This document shows, piece by piece, positions 35,948-45,353 of a stretch of 64,000 nucleotides of DNA (position 1 is its first letter; the number at the start of each line of letters is the position of its first letter). A program made the position numbers and the translations under genes. This DNA is from an uncultured Alphaproteobacteria bacterium. Its GTDB lineage: Bacteria > Pseudomonadota > Alphaproteobacteria > Rs-D84. The stretch spans positions 124,001 through 188,000 of the forward strand of contig CANBCI010000001.1 of the NCBI GenBank assembly GCA_947367055.1, given 5' to 3'. The notes under the pieces are model-generated. The model was given only the letters and a program-made list of their open reading frames with translations. It was not told the origin of the DNA and searched no databases.

Positions 35948-37225
35948 ATGCTGGATATAAAATTTATTCGTGAAAACCCGGAAACGGTCAAAAACGCGTG
36001 TCGGGTCAAGGGATTTGACGACCATGTCGATGAAATACTGGCGCTGGATGCGCGGGTGCGCGAACTTAAAACCGCAACCCAGACAATGACCGCCGAAAAA
36101 AACCGCATAACGCGCGAAATTCCGACGGCATCGGACAAGGCGCCGCTGATTGCGCGTTCCAAGGAAATAGGCAGTGAAATTGCCGCCGACATGGCGGAAT
36201 TGGCCGAAAAAGAGGATGCGTTTAATGATTTAATGCACCGCGTGCCGCAAATCCCCAGCGAAAGCGCGCCAATCGGTCCCGACGACGCATCGAATGTAGA
36301 GGTAAAACGCGTCGGTGAACCACGCAAATTCGATTTTACGCCGCGCGCCCAGTGGGACTTGCTGGACATGAACAATTGGTGGATGCCGGAAAAAATCGGG
36401 CAAATATGCGGCACGCGTACATACGCGCTAAAGGGCGAGGCCGCCGAATTGCAACTGGCGATTGAAACATATGTCATTCAGAAACTGATTCAAAAAGGCT
36501 TCACTTTTATTGAATGCCCCGCGATTACAAAACCGGAAACAATATTTAACGCCGGCCACTTTATGGGGGCGGATCCGTCGGTTATGGAAAACGACGTGTT
36601 CATGCTGACCGGAACTGACCGGTGCCTGGCCGGAACGGCGGAAATCATTCTGAATTCCCTGCACGGGGGCGAGGTTTTGAATGAATCCGACCTGCCGATA
36701 AAATATGCCGGGTTTTCGCCATGCTTTCGCAAAGAAGCGGGCGCGGCCGGCCGTGACACACGCGGACTGGCACGGTTTCATCAGTTTAACAAGGTTGAAC
36801 AATACATCTATTGTACACCCGCGCAATCGGACGAGATGCACGAACATATTTTGAACAACCTGTGCGAGGTTATGGAAGACCTGGAACTGCCGTACCGCGT
36901 GATTGCAAACTCAACCGGCGACATGGGCTTTAACAAGGTGAAGATGAACGATGTGGAGGCATGGGTGCCGTCGGAAAACGGGTACAAGGAACTGGGCAGC
37001 TGTTCATCAATCGGCACGTTCCAGGCCCGCCGTACAAATACGCGCTATCGCGCGAATGACGGTTCAATGCAGTTTTGCGCGACGTTGAACAACACCGGAA
37101 TCGCCGTGCCACGCGCACTGGTACCCGTATTGGAAAACCACCAAAACCCGGACGGCAGCGTGAATATCCCGAAAAAACTGCAGCCGCTTATGGGCGGACG
37201 CACCAAAATCGGGGGGAAACATTAA
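35948..37225 (+). CDS. serS: Seryl-tRNA synthetase
   Basis: Class II aminoacyl-tRNA synthetase that charges tRNA-Ser. The 425-residue product begins MLDIKFIRENPETVKNACRV and has the long N-terminal coiled coil (residues about 30-105), motif 2 in FRKEAGAAGRDTRGLARFHQF and motif 3 in GTLNNTG-like form (CATLNNTGIAVPRALV), with SSIGTFQARR before it. Motif 2 is outlined by FRKEAG and RDTRGL. I start at 35948; the 22 upstream codons of the longest frame are AT-rich promoter sequence. The next gene begins one base after the stop. Confidence 0.96.
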   Translation: MLDIKFIRENPETVKNACRVKGFDDHVDEILALDARVRELKTATQTMTAEKNRITREIPTASDKAPLIARSKEIGSEIAADMAELAEKEDAFNDLMHRVPQIPSESAPIGPDDASNVEVKRVGEPRKFDFTPRAQWDLLDMNNWWMPEKIGQICGTRTYALKGEAAELQLAIETYVIQKLIQKGFTFIECPAITKPETIFNAGHFMGADPSVMENDVFMLTGTDRCLAGTAEIILNSLHGGEVLNESDLPIKYAGFSPCFRKEAGAAGRDTRGLARFHQFNKVEQYIYCTPAQSDEMHEHILNNLCEVMEDLELPYRVIANSTGDMGFNKVKMNDVEAWVPSENGYKELGSCSSIGTFQARRTNTRYRANDGSMQFCATLNNTGIAVPRALVPVLENHQNPDGSVNIPKKLQPLMGGRTKIGGKH

Positions 37226-37226
37226 C

Positions 37227-37760
37227 ATGTACGCGACGGCAATTTATGATCCAAACAAAAAATATGACGAGGCGACGGTTTACCGCGCGATAAAATCGGC
37301 ATTTTCAGATTTCCGGACAATCGCGCGGGCAAACGCCGCCACGCACTGGGCGCGCATGTCGCGCACAGAAAAATACAACACGGGACGCGGATTGGCCTTT
37401 ATGGCCGATATTGCACGCGACCCGGCAAGGTACTTTGCGCGGGCGCACACGGTGAATCTTTGGGACTTCCCCATAAATTCCCTGACAGTAAGCCCGGCCA
37501 CAATAGTGTTAAACAGAATTAACGGATACAATATTTTGCCGGAAAAATTCAAATATCATTTTTCCAAGATGTGCGAAATGGCCCAAAACTGGGAATACGA
37601 CAGAAAATCATCATACGATATAGTAAGACGAAATACCAACCTGTACGCCCATTTTATAACGCAAAAGGCATACAACATAGGCCGCGCCGCGCAAATCGCA
37701 TCACGCCCCAGAATCATCCAGCCGATTTTACGGTTCATGCAAAATCTGCGGCAATACTAG
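37227..37760 (+). CDS. Hypothetical protein, 177 residues, co-transcribed with serS
   Basis: Starts one base after the serS stop with a GGGGGGAAAC ribosome site inside the serS end, so it is very likely translated from the same message. The product is basic, has no signal peptide or membrane helix, and is rich in Arg, Tyr and Asn (YRAIKSAFSDFRTIARANAATHW, outlined only). I recognise no domain; the composition (many Arg/Lys, amphipathic helices) would allow nucleic-acid binding, but this is a guess. A terminator follows. Confidence 0.7.
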   Translation: MYATAIYDPNKKYDEATVYRAIKSAFSDFRTIARANAATHWARMSRTEKYNTGRGLAFMADIARDPARYFARAHTVNLWDFPINSLTVSPATIVLNRINGYNILPEKFKYHFSKMCEMAQNWEYDRKSSYDIVRRNTNLYAHFITQKAYNIGRAAQIASRPRIIQPILRFMQNLRQY

Positions 37761-37767
37761 CAACAGG

Positions 37768-37790
37768 AAACCGGCATTGCCGGTTTTTTT
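37768..37790 (+). terminator. Terminator after the serS operon
   Basis: AAACCGGC pairs with GCCGGTTT around a three-base loop and is followed by a T-run; it lies eight bases past the stop codon at 37760. Confidence 0.85.
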
Positions 37791-37873
37791 ATTTCCAAAC
37801 AAATCATATAAATTGTTGAAAATTTGAATTTATTGTATAAACTTAAAAAAATTAAAATCTTAAAGGCACAAAA

Positions 37874-39706
37874 ATGAAAATTCGTAATATTGCAATTATC
37901 GCGCACGTTGACCACGGTAAAACAACACTGGTGGACAACATGCTGAAACAGGCGGGGACATTCCGTGAAAACGAACGCGTCGAAGAACGCGTCATGGACA
38001 GCGGCGACATCGAACGCGAACGCGGTATCACCATTTCGGCAAAGCCGACATCAATCCAGTGGGGCGAATACAAAATCAATATCGTCGACACACCGGGCCA
38101 CGCCGATTTCGGCGGCGAAGTAGAACGCATTTTATCCATGGTTGATGGCGTGGTTCTGCTGGTCGACAGTGCGGAGGGTCCCCTGCCCCAGACAAAGTTT
38201 GTATTGAGCAAGGCATTGAAACTGGGGCTGCGGCCGATTGTGTGTATTAACAAGGTGGACCGCGCGGATGCCCGCCCGGACGAAGTTCTGACCGAAACAT
38301 TTGATTTGTTTGACAAACTGGGCGCGACGGATTCGCAACTTGATTTCCCGTATTTGTATTCAGTCGGGCGCGACGGCTGGGCTGTGCGCGACCTAAAGGA
38401 CGAGCATAAAGACCTGACGCCGCTGTTCCAATTGATCGTTGACCATGTGCCGGCCCCCGACTGCAACGGCGACAGATGCCAGATAGACGCACCGTTCCGC
38501 ATGCTGGCCACAACGTTGGAGGCGGACCCCTATGTGGGCCGAATCCTGACGGGAAAAATCGAATCCGGCACGGTAAAGGTCGGCCAATCGGTCAAAGCGA
38601 TAAACATGAAGGGCGAATTTATCGAAAACGCCAAAATAACAAAAATTATCGAACACCGCGGTGTCGAAAAAATCTCGCGAGAGAGCGCATCCGCCGGCGA
38701 CATTGTCGTGCTGGCCGGATTTTCCAAGGCGACCGTGGCGGACACACTGTGCGACCCGTCCGTGACGGAGCCGATTCCCGCCATGCCGATTGATCCGCCG
38801 ACGCTGACCATGACATTCTTTGTTAACACGTCACCGTTGGCCGGAAAATCCGGAAAGAAGCTGACATCGCGCATGATTGGCGAAAGACTTTTCAAAGAGG
38901 CCGAAACCAATATCGCCCTGCGCGTCACCCAAAGCGCAAACAACGAGGCGTTTGAAGTGTCGGGCCGCGGCGAACTGCAGCTGGGCATTTTGATTGAAAC
39001 AATGCGCCGCGAAGGATTTGAACTGTCCGTGTCGCGTCCGCGCGTTGTCATGATTGATGGGCCGAACGGCGAACAACTGGAACCGATTGAAGATGTCGTC
39101 ATTGACGTTGACGATGAATTTTCTGGCGTCGTAATCGAAAAAATGACCAAGCGCAAGGCGACAATTACCGAAATGAAATCGTCCGGCGCCGGCAAAACGC
39201 GCATCGTGTTTTCTGCACCGTCGCGCGGCTTGATCGGATACCTGTCGGAATTTAGAACGGATACACGCGGCACGGGCATCATGAACCGCGTGTTTTCCGA
39301 ATACGGCGAATACCGCGGCCCGATAATGCAATACCGTCCGGGCGTGCTGGTATCAATGGAAAACGGTTCGGCGGCGACATACGCGTTGTTTAACCTGCAG
39401 CCGCGCGGAACATTGTTCATCGGCCCGCAGACAGAGGTTTATTCCGGCATGATTATCGGCGAACACAGCAAGGAAAACGATTTGGAAGTGAACCCCATAA
39501 AGGGCAAGGAACTGACCAACATGCGTTCGGTGACGGCCGATGAAAAACTGTTCCTGGCGCCGCCGCGCCGCATATCGCTGGAAGAGGCGTTGTCCTATAT
39601 CCAGGACGATGAACTGGTTGAAATAACACCCGCGACCATACGACTGCGAAAAAAGGAACTGGACAGCAACACGCGCAAAAAGACGCACAAAAACACGGGG
39701 GCATAA
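37874..39706 (+). CDS. typA: Translational GTPase TypA/BipA
   Basis: Ribosome-binding GTPase of the EF-G family used in stress, cold growth and ribosome assembly. The 610-residue product has G1 AHVDHGKTTLV, G2 RGITI, G3 DTPGHADFGGEVERIL, G4 NKVDRADA, EF-G-like domains II, III and V, and the characteristic TypA C-terminal domain (NLQPRGTLFIGPQTEVYSGM in outline). Normal length. Its stop codon lies within the loop of its terminator. Confidence 0.97.
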   Translation: MKIRNIAIIAHVDHGKTTLVDNMLKQAGTFRENERVEERVMDSGDIERERGITISAKPTSIQWGEYKINIVDTPGHADFGGEVERILSMVDGVVLLVDSAEGPLPQTKFVLSKALKLGLRPIVCINKVDRADARPDEVLTETFDLFDKLGATDSQLDFPYLYSVGRDGWAVRDLKDEHKDLTPLFQLIVDHVPAPDCNGDRCQIDAPFRMLATTLEADPYVGRILTGKIESGTVKVGQSVKAINMKGEFIENAKITKIIEHRGVEKISRESASAGDIVVLAGFSKATVADTLCDPSVTEPIPAMPIDPPTLTMTFFVNTSPLAGKSGKKLTSRMIGERLFKEAETNIALRVTQSANNEAFEVSGRGELQLGILIETMRREGFELSVSRPRVVMIDGPNGEQLEPIEDVVIDVDDEFSGVVIEKMTKRKATITEMKSSGAGKTRIVFSAPSRGLIGYLSEFRTDTRGTGIMNRVFSEYGEYRGPIMQYRPGVLVSMENGSAATYALFNLQPRGTLFIGPQTEVYSGMIIGEHSKENDLEVNPIKGKELTNMRSVTADEKLFLAPPRRISLEEALSYIQDDELVEITPATIRLRKKELDSNTRKKTHKNTGA

Positions 39707-39720
39707 ACCCCGTGTTTTTT
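39693..39720 (+). terminator. Terminator overlapping the typA stop codon
   Basis: CACGGGG (39694-39700) pairs with CCCCGTG (39708-39714), followed by T6; the loop contains the TAA stop of typA. Confidence 0.88.
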
Positions 39721-39809
39721 ATTCGCACGGATGTATCCACCCACTGTATTCATTTGTTGAAAATACGATTAAAAACATATATTATTTATATATAAACATA
39801 TAAACAAAC

Positions 39810-40652
39810 ATGAATACAAAAAGACTTTTCCTATTTGCCGGATATGATCCAAAGGGTGTTGTTGACGAAGCGCTGGTGTATTATGTTCGCGCATTGTCCA
39901 AACTGGGCGATGTGGTTCTTTTTATGGACAGTGACTGCAGTGCGGCGCAATTAAAAAAACTGGCGCCATATGTGATATGGGCGGGCGCCCGGCGGCACGG
40001 GGAATACGACTTCGGCTCATACAAGCGCGCATACGAATACGCGGCAAAGAAAAAAATTCTGAACCAGTACGATTTCGTGTATTTGGTAAACGATTCCGTA
40101 TACGGGCCGATGCGCCCATTAAAGCCGATTATAGAAAAATTGGAATCCCGTGGTCTGGATGCATTCGGCATGGTAAAAAATCCGAACCACCATGCGCCGC
40201 ACATCGGATCCTGGTTCATCGGGATGCGGCCGGGGGTGTTTCTATCGCCAATGTTCGATAAATTTATGCGCAGCATCACGCGCCAACCGGACAAGGGCTC
40301 GGTCGCCATTTTATACGAGCACGGGTTTACCAAAATGATCATGTCGGCCGGATTTTCGTGGGGATGCCAAAAAACGGTATTCAACCGCGGTGTGTACAAC
40401 CGGGTAAAGGCGCAGTTCAAATCAAACGTACCGTTCATAAAAAAATTATCGTTCACACGGCACAACGGATCGCTTGGCCGACAGATAAATTATGTTCTGC
40501 GGCATGCGGACGCGCCCGCGCGCAATGCGGCGCTTAAATCCGCGCGACGAACAATGGGCGCCGAATATATCGACTGGTTGCTGCGGGGCGGCAAAATGAC
40601 AATGGCCGCGCGTTTCCTGAAATACATGTGGAAAAAATACAAGAACGGATAA
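39810..40652 (+). CDS. Rhamnan-synthesis F (RgpF)-like glycan protein
   Basis: A 280-residue cytosolic protein with the RgpF-family pattern: FLFAGYDPKGVVDEALVYYV at the start, EYDFGSYKRAYEYAAKK, YDFVYLVNDSVYGPMRPL and WFIGMRPGVF. RgpF-type proteins take part in assembling rhamnose-containing or other surface polysaccharides, generally as glycosyltransferases. It opens a six-gene glycan cluster and is followed three bases later by a second glycosyltransferase. AT-rich promoter sequence precedes it. The sugar cannot be named. Confidence 0.82.
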   Translation: MNTKRLFLFAGYDPKGVVDEALVYYVRALSKLGDVVLFMDSDCSAAQLKKLAPYVIWAGARRHGEYDFGSYKRAYEYAAKKKILNQYDFVYLVNDSVYGPMRPLKPIIEKLESRGLDAFGMVKNPNHHAPHIGSWFIGMRPGVFLSPMFDKFMRSITRQPDKGSVAILYEHGFTKMIMSAGFSWGCQKTVFNRGVYNRVKAQFKSNVPFIKKLSFTRHNGSLGRQINYVLRHADAPARNAALKSARRTMGAEYIDWLLRGGKMTMAARFLKYMWKKYKNG

Positions 40653-40655
40653 AAA

Positions 40656-41489
40656 ATGCAAAAACAAAAGCGCATCGCCGCAATAACTATGGCACGAAAC
40701 GACGATTTCTTTCTGGGTCGCTGGATTAAATATTACGGAAATGAAATCGGTCGCGAGAACCTGTATGTTTACCTGGACGGGTTGGACCAATCCGCACCGC
40801 GTGATGCGCGCGATATAAACATAACAAAACTGCCCCACGTGGAAGAGGCCGTGCAACACGGTGACAAACGTCGAATACTGTTGCTGTCGGATTTGGCAAA
40901 AAAACTTTTCGATGCTGGATACGACATTGTTATCGGATGCGACTGCGATGAATTTCTGATTGTGGACCCTGCGGAAAATAAAAGCCTTGCCGAGTACCTG
41001 TCCGGGATTGACGGCGTCACATCCGTATCGGGCCTGGGGCTGGATGTTGGAATGGATTTGAACACTGAATCCGCGCTGGACATGCGCGCGCCGTTTCTAA
41101 CGCAGCGCAAATACGCCCTGCTGTCGACGCGGTACACAAAACCCGTCATAATGTTCCGCCCGGCAACATGGGGCAGCGGGTTTCACAGTGTAAAGGGCAA
41201 AAACTTTCACATTGATAAAAATCTGTATCTGCTGCATTTCGGCGGTGTTGATTACAACATGATAAAAAACAAAATCGGTGATCGAAATCCGTCCTGGGAA
41301 AAACACTTGAAAAAACGCGCACGCACAATCGAAATAATAACAAAGGCGCACCGTCGCAATACGCCGCCAAAAATTGCACGTACGATGCAGACCTTGCTGC
41401 GCCCTGTATACGACTGGAACAAGCCGGCAATGTTTGGTTTGAAACTGGTTGCAACAATACCGGAAAGATTTATAAAAACAGGCATATAA
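40656..41489 (+). CDS. Glycosyltransferase family 2-type enzyme (Glyco_tranf_2_4-like)
   Basis: A 277-residue cytosolic protein that begins RIAAITMARNDDFFLGRWIKYY, continues with the acidic motif VIGCDCDEFLIVD (DxD-like, binding the sugar-nucleotide metal) and ends with HSVKGKNFHIDKNLYLLHFGG. This is the pattern of a GT-A fold family found in polysaccharide loci, where enzymes act on a glycan at the inner face of the membrane. It lies three bases after the RgpF-like gene and converges with the three GT2 genes across a shared terminator. Confidence 0.82.
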   Translation: MQKQKRIAAITMARNDDFFLGRWIKYYGNEIGRENLYVYLDGLDQSAPRDARDINITKLPHVEEAVQHGDKRRILLLSDLAKKLFDAGYDIVIGCDCDEFLIVDPAENKSLAEYLSGIDGVTSVSGLGLDVGMDLNTESALDMRAPFLTQRKYALLSTRYTKPVIMFRPATWGSGFHSVKGKNFHIDKNLYLLHFGGVDYNMIKNKIGDRNPSWEKHLKKRARTIEIITKAHRRNTPPKIARTMQTLLRPVYDWNKPAMFGLKLVATIPERFIKTGI

Positions 41490-41512
41490 AAAACGGGGCG
41501 CGCCCCGTTTTA
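41490..41512. terminator. Bidirectional terminator between convergent glycan genes
   Basis: A perfect 18-base palindrome (41492-41509: AACGGGGCG and its complement) with A-runs before and T-runs after on both strands, placed exactly between two convergent stop codons. Confidence 0.88.
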
Positions 41513-42514
41513 TTTACGTCCAATCAATTTCAATATGCGCCGCCGATATTTGCGCGCACGCATTGTACGCGCAACCCCCAGCGCACCGTCCCGGTACATT
41601 TTTTCAAAATATATTCGCGCGGCGTCCATGCCGCCCGAAAAGCCGCGCGCCGCGCGCATAACAATTATGAAAAACGGCCACAAAAATTCACGCGACCATG
41701 TTCCAAATTCCCCCGCCGTGGCGTGTTTTTTCGCATACGAATACGCCGCCGCAGTCGCGCGCGATATGTTTTCAAACACTTTGTGCGATGTTGCGGAATT
41801 TAATGCCGACGACATGTTGGGCACATAATAATACAGCGGCGCCCGCAAAATAACCGCGTGCGGTCGACGCAATAAAATTTCAGTCCACCAGGGAAAATCC
41901 TCCGCTATTTTTATGGACGTGTCAAATTTCATTCCGGAAATAAATTTGCGCCGCATCAAATGCAAAACGGGATAGCAGTGCCGGATGCGGAACAATCCAA
42001 GGGAATGGCTGCGCTCTGTCGAATACCACAGCAGGTTATCCGTAACTACGCACGGCACGCATTGCGGCTTATAAGCACGCGCCATGGATTTTGGAACAAA
42101 ATCCGCAGTATCAGAACCCGCACGCAACAAACGGCGCATTTCCTTTTGCGCACGTGCGTCAAAACGGAAAGAAACAATGTCTGCATTATTTTTATCCGCC
42201 AAGTGCGCTGTTATCTCAAACAATTGCGGATGTATAAAATCATCGCTGTCGATAAATATAACAAATTCGCCGCGGGCATGCTTCATGCCGTCGTTTCGCG
42301 CCGCCGACACCCCCGCGTTCTCCTTGTGTATCACACGAAAGCGTTTGTCGCGCGCCGCGTATTCATCCAGTATCTTTCCGCTGTCGTCCATACTGCCGTC
42401 GTCGACGCATATCGCCTCCCAGTCCGTAAATGTCTGGGCAATAACACTATCCAGACAGCGTCGCAGGTATCTCTCTACTTTATATACCGGTATTATTACA
42501 CTTATTTTGGGCAT
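41510..42514 (-). CDS. Family 2 glycosyltransferase, paralogue 1
   Basis: A 334-residue GT-A enzyme: ISVIIPVYKVERYLRRCLDS, VDDGSMDDSG, GVSAARNDGM and the catalytic/metal motif FIDSDDF, all within the first 100 residues. The C-terminal half contains MKFDTSIKIAEDFPWWTEIL and basic helices (MRARKYRRRILKLIGRK) that may touch the membrane. Its first 85 residues are nearly identical in DNA to the next upstream paralogue, while its C-terminal half resembles the third one (43327-44352): TERSHSLGLF against TERTHNPFNL and EDFPWW against EDVPWW. Three bases separate it from the upstream gene. Confidence 0.9.
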   Translation of the reverse strand: MPKISVIIPVYKVERYLRRCLDSVIAQTFTDWEAICVDDGSMDDSGKILDEYAARDKRFRVIHKENAGVSAARNDGMKHARGEFVIFIDSDDFIHPQLFEITAHLADKNNADIVSFRFDARAQKEMRRLLRAGSDTADFVPKSMARAYKPQCVPCVVTDNLLWYSTERSHSLGLFRIRHCYPVLHLMRRKFISGMKFDTSIKIAEDFPWWTEILLRRPHAVILRAPLYYYVPNMSSALNSATSHKVFENISRATAAAYSYAKKHATAGEFGTWSREFLWPFFIIVMRAARGFSGGMDAARIYFEKMYRDGALGVARTMRARKYRRRILKLIGRK

Positions 42515-42517
42515 GGC

Positions 42518-43324
42518 CTATCCCCTAAAAAATTTTCCGACATACGGTAATTTTTGCAGTTTGCGCATACGCCACAACCACATCAGTCCGTGTTCGCGCG
42601 CAAAAGCACGTCGAAATTCTTTGCTGGCCTTGTAATCCAGTTTCATTTTTTTTCTTTTTTCCGCATCACGCGTATTCAGCAACGACAAATCATTAAACAT
42701 ATAGTGGTACAAAACATCCGGCACAACAACCAGCACGCGCATGCGCACCAGAATCTGCAACAGGAAATTCATATCCTCCATGGTCAGCATGCCAACCGGA
42801 AAAGAAATGCCGCAATCGGATAAAAACTTTTTTGAAAAAACATAGCGCCAAACATACCCGTCCGACAGTGCATTTGTCCGTTTAAAAATCTTGAACGTAT
42901 TACGCACAACACGCGTACGGCGATAGCGCAACCCTTTGGTATATTTGACGTTTGTCACAAACCCGCTGACCGCGGCGTCGGCACCGGCACGCACCAGCGC
43001 ATCAATCATTTTTTCATAATAGTCGGGATCGATAAAATCGTCACTATCCATAAAATGCACAAATTCGCCGCGGGCAAGTTTTATCCCATCGTTTCGCGCC
43101 GCCGACACTCCCGCGTTCTCCTTGTGTATCACACGAAAGCGTTTGTCGCGCGCCGCGTATTCATCCAGTATCTTTCCGCTGTCGTCCATACTGCCGTCGT
43201 CGACGCATATCGCCTCCCAGTCCGTAAATGTCTGGGCAATAACACTATCCAGGCATCTGCGCAGATACCTTTCCACTTCATATACCGGTATTATTACACT
43301 TATTTTGGGCTTTTTTAATGTCAT
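42518..43324 (-). CDS. Family 2 glycosyltransferase, paralogue 2
   Basis: A 268-residue GT2 enzyme with IPVYEVERYLRRCLDS, VDDGSMDDSG, GVSAARNDGI and MDSDDFIDPDYYEKM. Beyond residue 95 it differs from its two neighbours: a short acceptor region with FPVGMLTMEDMNFLLQIL, where MEDM is the usual second-half acidic motif of GT2 enzymes, and a basic C-terminus. The gene is packed between the other two paralogues (three and two bases away). Substrate unknown; a role in the same surface glycan is likely. Confidence 0.9.
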   Translation of the reverse strand: MTLKKPKISVIIPVYEVERYLRRCLDSVIAQTFTDWEAICVDDGSMDDSGKILDEYAARDKRFRVIHKENAGVSAARNDGIKLARGEFVHFMDSDDFIDPDYYEKMIDALVRAGADAAVSGFVTNVKYTKGLRYRRTRVVRNTFKIFKRTNALSDGYVWRYVFSKKFLSDCGISFPVGMLTMEDMNFLLQILVRMRVLVVVPDVLYHYMFNDLSLLNTRDAEKRKKMKLDYKASKEFRRAFAREHGLMWLWRMRKLQKLPYVGKFFRG

Positions 43325-43326
43325 GG

Positions 43327-44352
43327 CTATTTATTCCCGGGCCGGATAAAATCATATATGTTTGCGCGAACCTTGGCCGCCCACTTGAACGGCGGATTAT
43401 CCAATGCGCCAATCTTGTTCATCTCTATAAAGCATTCGCGCGCCGCATTCAAATCAGATACGTTGTCAATGTATTTTGTCTTGCTGAACGCCTTTCTTAT
43501 AAAGAACCATTTGAAATTGTCCGTCCAGCAGCGCATCTGATATTCATTTGCGTTTTTACGATACAGCGTGTACGCATCGTTAATTCCGACGCACAGCCCC
43601 TGCATTATGTGTAGCGCCTTGGCCGACAGCACAATCCCGCCAAAATTCGGACGATAAAAAACCAGCGGCATGCGCGTAATTGTGGTACGCGGCTGTTTCA
43701 GCAACAGCGCGGACCACCACGGAACATCCTCAAACAAAATCCCCTTGATAAAGGCGATATCCTGAATCATTTCGCGCCGGTACAGGTTTTTCCAAACCTG
43801 ACAGTGCTTTACCAGCCATTTTCTGTTTAAATTAAACGGATTATGTGTGCGTTCGGTCGCGTACTTGAATATGTCGTCCGTTACGCGTGTTTTTATTTTT
43901 GCGGCATCATACATGCGCTTCATGTTTTTAGGCACAACATTGTCCGTATCCAAACCCAGTTTGTGTCGTATCATCATTTTCGGCCGATACGAACGATCAT
44001 ACGTAAACGCCACCATGTCCGAATTGTCGCGCCGCGCCAGGGTGTATGTAACCTCCATCGCCTGCGGATGCAGAAAGTCGTCACTGTCCAGGTACATGAC
44101 ATAATCGCCGCGGGCATGCTTCATGCCGACATTTCGCGCAACGGACAGACCCATGTTTTCCTGTGTAAAAACCTTGAACCGTTTATCACGTGCGGCGTAT
44201 TCAGACAAAATCCCGCCACAGTTGTCCGGACTGCCGTCGTCGATGCATATCGCCTCCCAGTCTGTGAATGTCTGGGCCAAAACACTGTCCAGACACTGAC
44301 GCAGATATTTTTCAACATTGAAAACAGGTATGATTATTGAAATCGCCGGCAT
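43327..44352 (-). CDS. Family 2 glycosyltransferase, paralogue 3
   Basis: A 341-residue GT2 enzyme: ISIIIPVFNVEKYLRQCLDS, IDDGSPDNCG, GLSVARNVGM and YLDSDDFLHPQ. It shares with paralogue 1 the acceptor half (TERTHNPFNL, LFEDVPWWSALL, a Tyr-rich PLVFYRPN segment), indicating an older duplication. Its N-terminal DNA is similar but clearly more diverged than that of the other two. It is the first of the three to be transcribed, 12 bases after the GT32-like gene. Confidence 0.9.
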   Translation of the reverse strand: MPAISIIIPVFNVEKYLRQCLDSVLAQTFTDWEAICIDDGSPDNCGGILSEYAARDKRFKVFTQENMGLSVARNVGMKHARGDYVMYLDSDDFLHPQAMEVTYTLARRDNSDMVAFTYDRSYRPKMMIRHKLGLDTDNVVPKNMKRMYDAAKIKTRVTDDIFKYATERTHNPFNLNRKWLVKHCQVWKNLYRREMIQDIAFIKGILFEDVPWWSALLLKQPRTTITRMPLVFYRPNFGGIVLSAKALHIMQGLCVGINDAYTLYRKNANEYQMRCWTDNFKWFFIRKAFSKTKYIDNVSDLNAARECFIEMNKIGALDNPPFKWAAKVRANIYDFIRPGNK

Positions 44353-44364
44353 GCGCGCCCCTTT

Positions 44365-45270
44365 TTATTTATTCATCTTGTTTATCATGACGTCGGCAAC
44401 GCTGCCAGGAATCGGATTTTTGGCCCACGGGCTTTTGTATGCCGTTTTCTGGAAAAATGCGCCCGATGTGTATTTGTCGAACAATTCCTGACTAAACGGT
44501 TCGTTTGCGATTTTCCACCACAGGGCATGTGTCGGATCCTGGTCGATGTGCGGCATCTTTTCAAAATATTTGGCCGCCACAGGGTCATTTTCAACAAGCG
44601 CCTTGAACATCAGTTGATGCATGAAATAGTCGAATTCACGCGGTTCATGCGTCCAGAAATTATGAATTACGGCGCGCCATGCCTCCAGCAGATAAGCCCC
44701 TTTGCGGCCGCGGATGAAACAGTTCTGGATAAAGCTGTACGGACTGCCAACATTGTCACCAGCCATAAAGACAAAGAAATCCTGGTCCACAATATACTGC
44801 GGGATGGGCGACGTCACAAACCCCGTTGAATCCAGCCAGAACCCGCCATGATTATGCAACAGTTCAACCCGGCAAATATCCAGGAAATGCGCAACCGCAA
44901 TTTTGCCCGCCCGAAACTTGTCCATGATTACGCCCGGCAAGTCTATATAGTCGAACAAAGTCTTTTCATCAAGCAGCAACACTTTCTGCGTCAGGTTCTT
45001 TTCCGCACTGCGCATGCACGCCTTGACCAAATCGGGCATCGGATTATATCCCCAGAACACAAACACATTTTCATTGGCGTCGTTCTTTACCGCCGCCTGT
45101 TCCGCGATTGTACCCGGCGCCGGCACATATCGCGCCAGATAGCGCGGTATCGCAACGGTCGCAACCGCGCACCGGTGCGCGCGCCGCTTATCACGCGGCC
45201 ACCACAGCGGATTTAATACGTGCGCACGCAACACAATGTCCGTCAACGCCAATGTTCTGCTTAATTTCAT
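44365..45270 (-). CDS. Capsular polysaccharide/GT32-type glycosyltransferase
   Basis: A 301-residue protein with the layout of Caps_synth and GT32 sugar transferases: VFVFWGYNPMPDLVKACM, DICRVELLHNHGGFWLDSTGF, where HGGFWLD supplies the DxD-like acidic site, and HEPREFDYFMHQL. It has no signal peptide; the N-terminus is basic. It heads the minus-strand glycan genes, followed by the three GT2 paralogues. A poor-quality ribosome site and an AT-rich gap separate it from recA. Confidence 0.82.
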   Translation of the reverse strand: MKLSRTLALTDIVLRAHVLNPLWWPRDKRRAHRCAVATVAIPRYLARYVPAPGTIAEQAAVKNDANENVFVFWGYNPMPDLVKACMRSAEKNLTQKVLLLDEKTLFDYIDLPGVIMDKFRAGKIAVAHFLDICRVELLHNHGGFWLDSTGFVTSPIPQYIVDQDFFVFMAGDNVGSPYSFIQNCFIRGRKGAYLLEAWRAVIHNFWTHEPREFDYFMHQLMFKALVENDPVAAKYFEKMPHIDQDPTHALWWKIANEPFSQELFDKYTSGAFFQKTAYKSPWAKNPIPGSVADVMINKMNK

Positions 45271-45353
45271 AAGACACCCTTTTGGTTATAAATTACAATA
45301 TATTTAGTGTTTTTTACCATTCGTCTATATCAGGTAACATTTTGCTTTCCTCC

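Noticed and set aside
6145-41512. Recurrent GCCGGC-type palindromes as dispersed repeats (REP-like)
   Set aside because: They differ in sequence, each lies next to a stop codon and is flanked by T-runs, so they are ordinary terminators.
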